Assembly: GCF_001591825.1 (NCBI RefSeq) | Contig: NZ_BCVQ01000038.1 | Coordinates: 1 to 37,611, forward strand | Direction of reading: 5' to 3' | Length of the DNA stretch: 37,611 bases | DNA from: Rossellomorea vietnamensis NBRC 101237 | GTDB lineage: Bacteria; Bacillota; Bacilli; Bacillales; Bacillaceae_B | In this document: in pieces, positions 31,409 to 37,611 of the stretch | How positions within the stretch are numbered: the first letter of the stretch is position 1 | Layout: each line of letters opens with the position of its first letter | Notes under the pieces: model-generated | The model's input: the letters and a program-made list of their open reading frames with translations, nothing else | Told to the model about the DNA's origin: nothing | Database searches by the model: none | Program-made: the position numbers and the translations under genes

Positions 31409-33052
31409 ATGTATACTCAACTGAAAAACAAGTCAACTTCTGAACAGATCGAACTCATCACACGATCCTTAATCGCTCTGAAAAGTTATAACGGTACAAC
31501 CGGCGAAAGTGAGAAAGCCCTATTTATATATAAATTGATCTCATCGTTTCCTTATTTCAAGCATCATCCCGAAAGAGTCTGGCTACAGGAAGTCCCTAAT
31601 GATCCGATTGGAAGGAAGAACGTCTTTGCCTTTGTAAAAGGGGCGTCTTCTAAAACCGTCGTATTTCATGCCCATTACGATACGGTGGGAACAGATGATT
31701 ATGGGGCCCTCCAGGATATGGCCCATGACCCGGATTTTCTGCAGAAGTTTTTCATGGATTATGAAGGGGAGGAGAAGGTAAAAGAAGATGCCCTTTCAGG
31801 AAACTGGCTGTTCGGGAGGGGCTCCTTGGATATGCAGAGCGGGATCTCCGTCCATTTAGCGAATCTTTTATATCATACAGGGGAAAAACAGCCGGATGGG
31901 AATTTACTCTTCCTGTTCAATGGGGATGAAGAAAGTGAGCATGCCGGGATGATTGCGGCTTTAAGTGATCTCCACCGCTTGAAAAACGAAGGCTTTGACT
32001 ATTTAGCAGCAATCAACACAGACTTCATTTCCCCTATTTATGACGGGGATTGTAAACGGTATATTTATACGGGAGCAGCGGGGAAGCTGCTGCCAAGTTT
32101 CTATATATATGGAAGAGAAGCACATGTAGGGGATGTTTTGACATCGATTGATCCAACCGTGATCGCTTCGAAGATCAATCTCGAAATCAATCAGAATCTT
32201 GATTATCTCGAGGATATCCCCGGGGAGTTCACCCTGCCGCCTTCATGTTTACATTTTAAAGAGGATAAGCATACGTATAATGTTCAGACACCACTCAGCG
32301 CGTCTCTGTATTTCAATTATTTTGTATATGAAAGAACGGCTCGTGAAGTGCTGTACGACATGAAAAAGGTCGCTTTGAAGGTAGTAAGTGAAATGGAAGA
32401 GCGAAGCAAAAGGCAGTTTGAACAGTACCGCAACTATCACGGATTCCCTGAACGGGAATTTTCATGGGAAGTGGAAGTCCTTACGTTAAGGGAGTATATA
32501 TTCTGGCTGAAAGAAAGGGGCATAGATCCGGACCCCGTCATGAAGAAAATCTTTCATGATATGGAAGGGGAGGACCGACGGACGATTGCTTTTTCAATGG
32601 TGGAAGCCCTCCAGCATCTTGACCCCGACCGGACACCAAGGGTCATCCTGTTCTTCGCTCCGCCTTTTTTACCACATAATTTTGTGAATGAGGAAAATGA
32701 GTACGGCAAGAAGGTGAGAGAGGTGCTCGGAACCTGCTTGGATGACATATCAAATGAGACAGGCGAAGAATTCGTCATCAAACGGTTTTTCCCATATCTC
32801 GCAGATGGCAGCTTTCTTTCCCTTCACGAAGAAGATGAAGATATCGAGGTTTTCAAGAAGAATCTGCCCCTCATCGATCACCTGTACCCGGTGCCCATCG
32901 ATATGATCAGAAAGCTGAACATCCCCTCCATCAATATAGGAGTCTACGGGAAAGATGGTCATCAATGGACCGAAAGAGTGTATAAACCTTATACGTTCTC
33001 CGTCCTGCCGGAGATCATCAGGCGGGTGACGAAGGACTTATTGGAAATTTGA
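31409..33052 (+). CDS. rocB: M20 family peptidase, RocB-like
   Basis: A 547-residue M20-type metallohydrolase resembling B. subtilis RocB (arginine utilisation, 566 aa). Metal-site segments: VVFHAHYDTVGTDDYG (His and Asp), GRGSLDMQSG (bridging Asp), and FLFNGDEESEHAG (Glu-Glu). A C-terminal IGVYGKDGHQWTERV carries the last His. RocB likely cleaves an N-acyl amino acid or peptide feeding arginine/ornithine catabolism. AAAGGGG precedes the ATG. No other roc gene is adjacent, so the pathway link rests on similarity. A TATAAT at 31341-31346 may be its -10, but the -35 is poor. Confidence 0.85.
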   Translation: MYTQLKNKSTSEQIELITRSLIALKSYNGTTGESEKALFIYKLISSFPYFKHHPERVWLQEVPNDPIGRKNVFAFVKGASSKTVVFHAHYDTVGTDDYGALQDMAHDPDFLQKFFMDYEGEEKVKEDALSGNWLFGRGSLDMQSGISVHLANLLYHTGEKQPDGNLLFLFNGDEESEHAGMIAALSDLHRLKNEGFDYLAAINTDFISPIYDGDCKRYIYTGAAGKLLPSFYIYGREAHVGDVLTSIDPTVIASKINLEINQNLDYLEDIPGEFTLPPSCLHFKEDKHTYNVQTPLSASLYFNYFVYERTAREVLYDMKKVALKVVSEMEERSKRQFEQYRNYHGFPEREFSWEVEVLTLREYIFWLKERGIDPDPVMKKIFHDMEGEDRRTIAFSMVEALQHLDPDRTPRVILFFAPPFLPHNFVNEENEYGKKVREVLGTCLDDISNETGEEFVIKRFFPYLADGSFLSLHEEDEDIEVFKKNLPLIDHLYPVPIDMIRKLNIPSINIGVYGKDGHQWTERVYKPYTFSVLPEIIRRVTKDLLEI

Positions 33053-33063
33053 TATGAAATAGG

Positions 33064-33093
33064 TAGAGAGGTTATTTTCCTCTCTATTTTTTA
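33064..33093 (+). terminator. Terminator of rocB
   Basis: An 8-bp perfect stem, TAGAGAGG (33064-33071) with CCTCTCTA (33079-33086), is followed by TTTTTT. Confidence 0.85.
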
Positions 33094-33202
33094 TTGGTCA
33101 TTAGAGTGTGATTTACTATAAAAATGAATTTTTCTGGATTCTCACTAGAAAATTGTCACAAAACGGTCAATCCCAAAAGATGCATGAACGGAACAAGTTT
33201 AC

Positions 33203-33231
33203 TATAATATAGATTGTGAAGTATTTCACTA
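33203..33231 (+). promoter_or_regulatory. cydDC promoter with Rex-like operator
   Basis: A perfect TATAAT (33203-33208) lacks a good -35. TTGTGAAGTATTTCACTA (33214-33231) matches the Rex box TTGTGAA-N4-TTCACAA with one mismatch and covers the expected start site. Same arrangement as at ldh. Confidence 0.72.
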
Positions 33232-33260
33232 ACTTTTAACTTTTGGGGTTGAGAGAAAAT

Positions 33261-34991
33261 ATGAAAGAGCTTAATCAATTAGCCAAAGAGCAAAGAGCAT
33301 CGACCATGACGCTTTACGGGACTTCCCTGTTGATGGGAGGAGTCGTTGTTGGGCAGGCGTATTTGCTCGTAAGCATTGTTCATTCAATATTCATAGAGAA
33401 GCTCGGGTTCCAGGAGATCCTCCCGATGCTTGGGGCTTTGCTTCTCATACTCATAGGGAGGGCCGCCCTTTCATTTGTCAATGGCCGGATCGGAATCAGG
33501 ATGGCAAGAAAGGTGAAGGGGGACCTGAGGAAACGGCTGTTAAAGAAATGGGCAAAGAATCCCCTTCAGGCCTCCATTCAAGGTCAATCGGGTCAAAAGG
33601 TCAGCACGATGATGGATGCGGTCGATGGAGTGGACGGATTTTTCAGTCAGTATATTCCTCAAAGGATCCAGACCACCATCGTTCCTTTAATCCTGTTGAT
33701 CACCATCTTCACTGAGCATGTGTATACAGGTTTGATCATGGTGGTGACGGCTCCATTCATCCCATTATTCATGGCCATCATCGGAGTCATGACTAAGAAG
33801 AAATCAGAGAAGCAGATGGATAAGCTGACCGCGTTTTCCGGGAGGTTCCTCGATACTCTTCAAGGATTGCCTACTTTAAAGTTACTTGGGAAGGGGAAGC
33901 AACAGAAAGAGGGGATCAAATCAAGCAGTCTGGATTTCCGGGAAGCGACCATGGATGTATTGAAGACGGCATTTTTGTCTTCCTTGATGCTTGAGTTCAT
34001 TTCCATGTTAAGCATCGGCCTGATCGCCCTGGAGGTGGGGCTGAGATTGGTAGTCTTTGAGAGTATCCCATTCTTTACCGCTTTCTTCGTTCTTGTCCTG
34101 GCACCGGAATTCTATCAGTCTTTAAAAGAGCTGGGGAATGCATTTCATACCGGTCGTGGGAGCATGGGGGCCGCAAAGAAGGTCATGGAGGAGCTTCAGG
34201 AAAAGGGCCAGCCGGTCAAATGGGGGGAAAGGGAGTTCAATTCAAATGGGATTCCTCCCACCATCGAACTGCGTAACCTCGGGTTCTCCTACAGTGAAAA
34301 AGGCTATGCCCTTCAAGGGGTCACCGCCTCCTTCCCTTCACGGAGCCAGGTGGCGGTCATCGGTCAGAGTGGAGCGGGGAAGACAACCCTCCTTCATCTG
34401 CTGGCAGGTCTGCTTGATCCTTCTGAGGGAGACCTTCTCATTAATGGAGTCCCGAGAAGCGAATACGTGGAAAGTGACTGGTTTGATCAATTGAGTTACA
34501 TTTCACAGAATCCGTACTTATTCTCCGGTACGATAGCTGAGAATATCGCGGTCGGGGGAAGGGAAGGGGTCACCCGTGAAGAAATCGTATCCGCTGCTGA
34601 AAAAGCGGGGATTGCTAATATGATCGCGGGACTTCAGAAAGGATATGATACACCGATCGGGGAAGCGGGGAGAGGGCTTTCCGGTGGGGAGAAACAGCGC
34701 ATTGCCATTGCAAGGGCGTTTCTCAAAGGTCCGTCCCTCATCCTGTTTGATGAACCGACCACCGGACTGGATATTGGTACCGAGCAAATCCTGCAGTCGT
34801 CGATGGAGGAGTTGGCTAAGGGTTCTACCGTCATTACCGTGGCGCACCGCCTTCATACAATACGAAAAGCAGATGCCATTTTGTTGTTGGATAAAGGAGA
34901 AGTGGCTGGGATTGGAACTCATGAGGAGCTCATGAAATCGGCTCCTCACTATCGTGATATGGTGAATGTACAGCAAGGGGTGAAACATTAG
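33261..34991 (+). CDS. cydD: Thiol reductant ABC exporter subunit CydD
   Basis: Half-transporter (576 residues) that with CydC exports cysteine/glutathione-type reductants and is needed to assemble cytochrome bd oxidase. It has an N-terminal six-helix ABC transmembrane domain (to about residue 330) and an ATPase domain with Walker A GQSGAGKTT, Q-loop SYISQNPYLFSG, signature LSGGEKQR, Walker B SLILFDEPTTGLD and H-loop VAHR. I favour ATG 33261; TTG codons at 33243 and 33249 precede the only GAGAG site. The B. subtilis operon is cydABCD and calls the first exporter gene cydC. The stop directly abuts the cydC start. Confidence 0.92.
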   Translation: MKELNQLAKEQRASTMTLYGTSLLMGGVVVGQAYLLVSIVHSIFIEKLGFQEILPMLGALLLILIGRAALSFVNGRIGIRMARKVKGDLRKRLLKKWAKNPLQASIQGQSGQKVSTMMDAVDGVDGFFSQYIPQRIQTTIVPLILLITIFTEHVYTGLIMVVTAPFIPLFMAIIGVMTKKKSEKQMDKLTAFSGRFLDTLQGLPTLKLLGKGKQQKEGIKSSSLDFREATMDVLKTAFLSSLMLEFISMLSIGLIALEVGLRLVVFESIPFFTAFFVLVLAPEFYQSLKELGNAFHTGRGSMGAAKKVMEELQEKGQPVKWGEREFNSNGIPPTIELRNLGFSYSEKGYALQGVTASFPSRSQVAVIGQSGAGKTTLLHLLAGLLDPSEGDLLINGVPRSEYVESDWFDQLSYISQNPYLFSGTIAENIAVGGREGVTREEIVSAAEKAGIANMIAGLQKGYDTPIGEAGRGLSGGEKQRIAIARAFLKGPSLILFDEPTTGLDIGTEQILQSSMEELAKGSTVITVAHRLHTIRKADAILLLDKGEVAGIGTHEELMKSAPHYRDMVNVQQGVKH

Positions 34992-36710
34992 ATGAAAGAA
35001 TTACAATTTGTCGTAAAGCTGATGATGAAGGAAAAGAAGGATGTTGTGTATTCGATTCTTTTGGGCTTCCTGGCTGGAATTACCTCTGTCGGACTCTTTG
35101 CTTCAAGTGGGTATTTAATTTCCAAAGCGGCCTTGGAGGTACCGCTTTATGCCCTGACCGTCATGATCGCTCTGTTAAAATTGTTTGGTTTAACGAAGGC
35201 ACTTAGCCGGTATGGGGAACGTTATTTTTCCCATCGGGCCACGTTCACGATTTTGGCGAACTTGCGGGTTTCCATCTATGAAAAAATCGAGCCCCTAGCA
35301 CCGGGGATCTTCGGGCGTTATCGGAGCGGGGACCTTCTTGCAAGAATCGTCGGGGATGTTGAGAGTCTGCAGAATTTCTTTCTTCGTGTCTTTTATCCGC
35401 CCGTGATCCTGGTGATGGTATTTTTAAGCACGGTTTTATTTACTGTGTTTTACTCTGTTTCGATTGCCCTGGTCCTACTCGGAGGTCTATTGTTGACAGG
35501 CTATATCGTCCCATCCTACTTCGCTTTTAAACAGAGAAAAGTGGAAGCGACGCTGCGGGAAAGACGTGGGGGATTGTCGACCGAGGTGACGGAATTTCTT
35601 TATGGATTCAGGGACCTGAAGATCTACCGGAGACTGGGGGATAAAGAGGCGAGTCTTGTCCAGGCAGCGACAGGATATGTGACCGAACAGGAAAGGGAGA
35701 GCCGATATTCCCTCTTTAGTCATTCAACGAACATCCTGGTTTCCCTGCTCATTTCATGGATCGTCTTGGCTTTGGGGGCTTATTCAGTAGCAGCGGGTCA
35801 ATTGGACGGGATATTTCTAGCCATGCTTGTCATGATCTCATTAACGGTATTTGAAAACGCCACACCCATGGCGATCCTGCCGACCCACTATGAAGATTCG
35901 CGCCGGGCGGCAACCAGGCTCACTACCATCACGAATGAAGAGCCTATCGAGAGGGACGGACCTCCAATGGCTTCGGTACTGGAAGGGGATGTTCCTGCTT
36001 TTTGCATGAAGGATGTGAGTTTCTCCTTTGACGGGGAGGAAAGGAAGACACTGAACGGGGTGAGCCTCGAGCTCCCCGCAGGTTCGAAAACAGCGGTCGT
36101 AGGACCATCGGGGTCAGGCAAGTCGACGTTACTTCAATTGTTATTACACTTTTACCCGACGGATGAAGGAGTGATTTTCGTCAATGGTGCATCCATTAAG
36201 GATATCGATAAAGAGACATTATGGGGGTATGCGAATGTTGTTCTTCAAGAAAACCATTTCTTTTACGGTACAATCAAAGAAAATCTGATGCTCGTGCGTC
36301 ATGATTTGACAGATGGAGAAATGAAGTCGGCATTGGATAAAGTGAAACTGGATCACATTTCTTTAGAGGATGAAGTATTGGAGAAAGGAGAGAATCTTTC
36401 CGGGGGGGAAAAGCAGCGGTTGGCGATTGCAAGGGCCCTTTTGAAAGACGCACCATTATGGATACTCGACGAACCGACATCTTCCGTTGATGCACTGATG
36501 GAAAAAGAAATATTTGACCATCTGTATTCAGCAGCCGAAGAGGATACGCTGGTTCTGATCAGTCATCGATTGACAGGTCTTGAAAAAATGGACCAAATCA
36601 TCGTCATGGATCAGGGGAGTGTGGTGGAATCAGGAAGCTATCAAGAGCTTATGAGACAAAAAGGCTATTTCTATGAAATGAAGCAGATTGAAAAGAGCGT
36701 CCTATTCTAA
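34992..36710 (+). CDS. cydC: Thiol reductant ABC exporter subunit CydC
   Basis: Partner half-transporter, 572 residues. The membrane domain shows the CydC hallmarks SSGYLISKAAL (about 36-46) and LSRYGERYFSHRATFTILANLRV (about 74-96). The ATPase domain has GPSGSGKST, the Q-loop VLQENHFFYG, LSGGEKQR, LWILDEPTSSVD and SHR. Starts immediately after the cydD TAG, with AAGGGGTG upstream. In B. subtilis this position is called cydD. The 13-mer AGAGGGACGGACC that forms the arm end of the intergenic palindrome lies in frame at 35950-35962 (within RDGPP). Confidence 0.92.
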   Translation: MKELQFVVKLMMKEKKDVVYSILLGFLAGITSVGLFASSGYLISKAALEVPLYALTVMIALLKLFGLTKALSRYGERYFSHRATFTILANLRVSIYEKIEPLAPGIFGRYRSGDLLARIVGDVESLQNFFLRVFYPPVILVMVFLSTVLFTVFYSVSIALVLLGGLLLTGYIVPSYFAFKQRKVEATLRERRGGLSTEVTEFLYGFRDLKIYRRLGDKEASLVQAATGYVTEQERESRYSLFSHSTNILVSLLISWIVLALGAYSVAAGQLDGIFLAMLVMISLTVFENATPMAILPTHYEDSRRAATRLTTITNEEPIERDGPPMASVLEGDVPAFCMKDVSFSFDGEERKTLNGVSLELPAGSKTAVVGPSGSGKSTLLQLLLHFYPTDEGVIFVNGASIKDIDKETLWGYANVVLQENHFFYGTIKENLMLVRHDLTDGEMKSALDKVKLDHISLEDEVLEKGENLSGGEKQRLAIARALLKDAPLWILDEPTSSVDALMEKEIFDHLYSAAEEDTLVLISHRLTGLEKMDQIIVMDQGSVVESGSYQELMRQKGYFYEMKQIEKSVLF

Positions 36711-36717
36711 CTCACAG

Positions 36718-36750
36718 TAAAGCCACATCCCATTCAGGATGTGGCTTTAG
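36718..36750. terminator. Stem-loop between convergent cydC and the nitroreductase gene
   Basis: TAAAGCCACATCC (36718-36730) pairs perfectly with GGATGTGGCTTTA (36737-36749) over 13 bp with a 6-nt loop. The T-run is only three bases on each strand, so it is a weak but symmetrical bidirectional terminator. Confidence 0.72.
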
Positions 36751-36760
36751 TAACAGGCAA

Positions 36761-37372
36761 TCATTCTGCCCAATCAATTAAGTTACGGATGTCCAGTCGA
36801 TCTGTCTTTCGTGCTTTTTGAAGGGGTTTTCCGATTGTGATCAGCATGATCGGAAGATAACGCTCAGATACTTTGAATTCAGAAACGAGGGCAGCCGGAT
36901 TGAATCCACCGATCGGACAAGTGTCCCAGCCCTTCGCTTTCGCGGCAAGCATGAATTGCATGGCAGCGAGTGACGCATTGCTGTAGGCAGCGTCCCGAGG
37001 ATATTCCTCACGGCTGTACGCACCTTCGATCTGCTTCTTCAGGATCTCTTTGATTTCCGCCGTCATTTCGCCTTTCTCAATGGCAGGATCAAAGACGGGA
37101 TCGATGTTCTTATTGGCTTCCAGGTCACCAAGTATAGCTACGACAGCAGAAGCATCATGTACCTGCTGCTGGTGATAGGCGATTGGAAGCAGGCGTTCCT
37201 GTACTTCTTTTTGGTCAAATACAAGGAATCTCCATTGCTGCAGATTCCAGGCAGATGGAGCTTTACCCGCCGCCTCTAACAGGCTGACCAATTCCTCACG
37301 GGGGATTTCCACGTGAGGGTCGTATACTTTCGTGGAGCGGCGTTCGTCGACGATTTGAAAGAAATTATCCAT
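36761..37372 (-). CDS. Nitroreductase family protein, MhqN/YodC-like
   Basis: FMN-dependent NAD(P)H nitro/quinone reductase of 203 residues. The opening FFQIVDERRSTKVYD (Arg-Arg-Ser FMN-phosphate contact), GKAPSAWNLQQWRFLVF (about 36-52), ASLAAMQFMLAAKAKGWDTCPIGGF and the C-terminal TIGKP are typical. Length fits B. subtilis MhqN (YdfN) and YodC, which are induced by quinones through MhqR or YodB. AAGGAGG precedes the ATG at 37372. A perfect ACTTAC/GTAAGT inverted repeat lies about 60 bp upstream and may be its operator. Confidence 0.9.
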   Translation of the reverse strand: MDNFFQIVDERRSTKVYDPHVEIPREELVSLLEAAGKAPSAWNLQQWRFLVFDQKEVQERLLPIAYHQQQVHDASAVVAILGDLEANKNIDPVFDPAIEKGEMTAEIKEILKKQIEGAYSREEYPRDAAYSNASLAAMQFMLAAKAKGWDTCPIGGFNPAALVSEFKVSERYLPIMLITIGKPLQKARKTDRLDIRNLIDWAE

Positions 37373-37429
37373 GAGTATGCCTCCTTGATGTATGAAGAAA
37401 TGTTATAATGTGGTATATAATTGTATGTT

Positions 37430-37446
37430 ACTTACTTTTTGTAAGT
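37430..37446 (-). promoter_or_regulatory. Inverted repeat upstream of the nitroreductase gene, putative operator
   Basis: ACTTAC-TTTTT-GTAAGT is a perfect 6+6 inverted repeat in the promoter region. It resembles the thiol-stress operators of HxlR-family regulators (YodB type). A -10-like TATAAC lies at about 37397-37392 on the minus strand; no convincing -35. Confidence 0.45.
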
Positions 37447-37508
37447 TGTTAAGCAATACGAACAATATAACCGACGTTTTAGTATGCGTCAAGGAATGAA
37501 GTTTTAGG

Positions 37509-37611
37509 ATGTGTGAACGAACCAGTCATGGTGGATGTTTTGAGTATAAAAGAAAATGGTTTGGAATTACCATATGGTTATTTATGTTAATGCTTATGCT
37601 TTTTTCTGTGC
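37509..37611 (+). CDS. N-terminal fragment of an unidentified membrane or secreted protein
   Basis: An open frame from ATG 37509 runs off the window edge. It has a polar, basic start (MCERTSHGGCFEYKRKW) followed by a hydrophobic stretch beginning at residue 18 (FGITIWLFMLMLMLFSV), the pattern of a signal peptide or first transmembrane helix. The ribosome binding site is weak (AAGGAATGAAG about 10-15 bases upstream). It cannot be identified without the next kilobase. Confidence 0.42.
   Translation, partial: MCERTSHGGCFEYKRKWFGITIWLFMLMLMLFSV

Overview
The window looks like a piece of chromosome from a low-to-moderate GC Firmicute of the family Bacillaceae. Three things point there: consensus Shine-Dalgarno sites with frequent GTG and TTG starts, sigma-A promoters with intrinsic terminators after most transcription units, and a Bacillus-type gene set (queG - YhbB-like amidase - trmL - nfrA - prkA - yhbH, rpiA, ldh, pbuG, rocB, cydDC). 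A Bacillus or Rossellomorea-like genus is my guess; the sequence alone cannot fix it. I see no phage, transposase, rRNA, tRNA or CRISPR.

Region 1 (1-10714) is a carbohydrate-utilisation island. Two tandem catabolite-repression-like sites precede an ABC importer made of two permeases and a lipoprotein binding protein, with no ATPase gene. A second polycistronic unit follows: a YesM-type histidine kinase, a YesN-type AraC response regulator, a ThuA-like protein, two Gfo/Idh/MocA oxidoreductases and a TIM-barrel sugar isomerase/epimerase. There is no glycosidase and no sugar kinase. The combination resembles rhizobial thuEFGKAB, where disaccharides are oxidised to 3-keto forms, so I infer an oxidative route for an imported glycoside or polyol.

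Region 2 (10715-20145) holds an array of a 21-bp repeat, a B3/B4-domain protein, then queG, a secreted-type amidase-domain gene, trmL and nfrA. The sporulation-associated pair prkA and yhbH follows. Three very small genes sit around prkA: a 29-aa membrane microprotein on the minus strand, and two paralogous proteins of 60 and 57 aa between prkA and yhbH. A stand-alone STAS protein closes the region.

Region 3 (20158-29850) is housekeeping and redox: rpiA divergent from a YulF/IolU-like dehydrogenase, a membrane-anchored alpha/beta hydrolase, a YciI protein, an APH-fold kinase, a zinc-ribbon membrane protein, a proline biosynthesis reductase behind a short upstream ORF, and a quinone reductase with twin operators. 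On the minus strand lie a Gly-rich protein with an aromatic C-terminal domain plus a SIMPL protein, and ldh. ldh carries a canonical Rex operator at its promoter. A 20-bp-arm palindrome lies between ldh and a GNAT acetyltransferase.

Region 4 (29866-37611) has pbuG under a promoter with PurR-type boxes, a RocB-like M20 peptidase, cydDC behind another Rex-type operator, an MhqN/YodC-like nitroreductase, and the beginning of an unidentified membrane or secreted protein cut by the window edge. Rex-like sites at both ldh and cydDC suggest coordinated control by the NADH/NAD ratio.

The least-described material is the tandem small-protein pair at prkA, the 29-aa microprotein, the 21-bp repeat array, the anti-Shine-Dalgarno hairpin before the Gly-rich gene, and the glycosidase-free sugar island.
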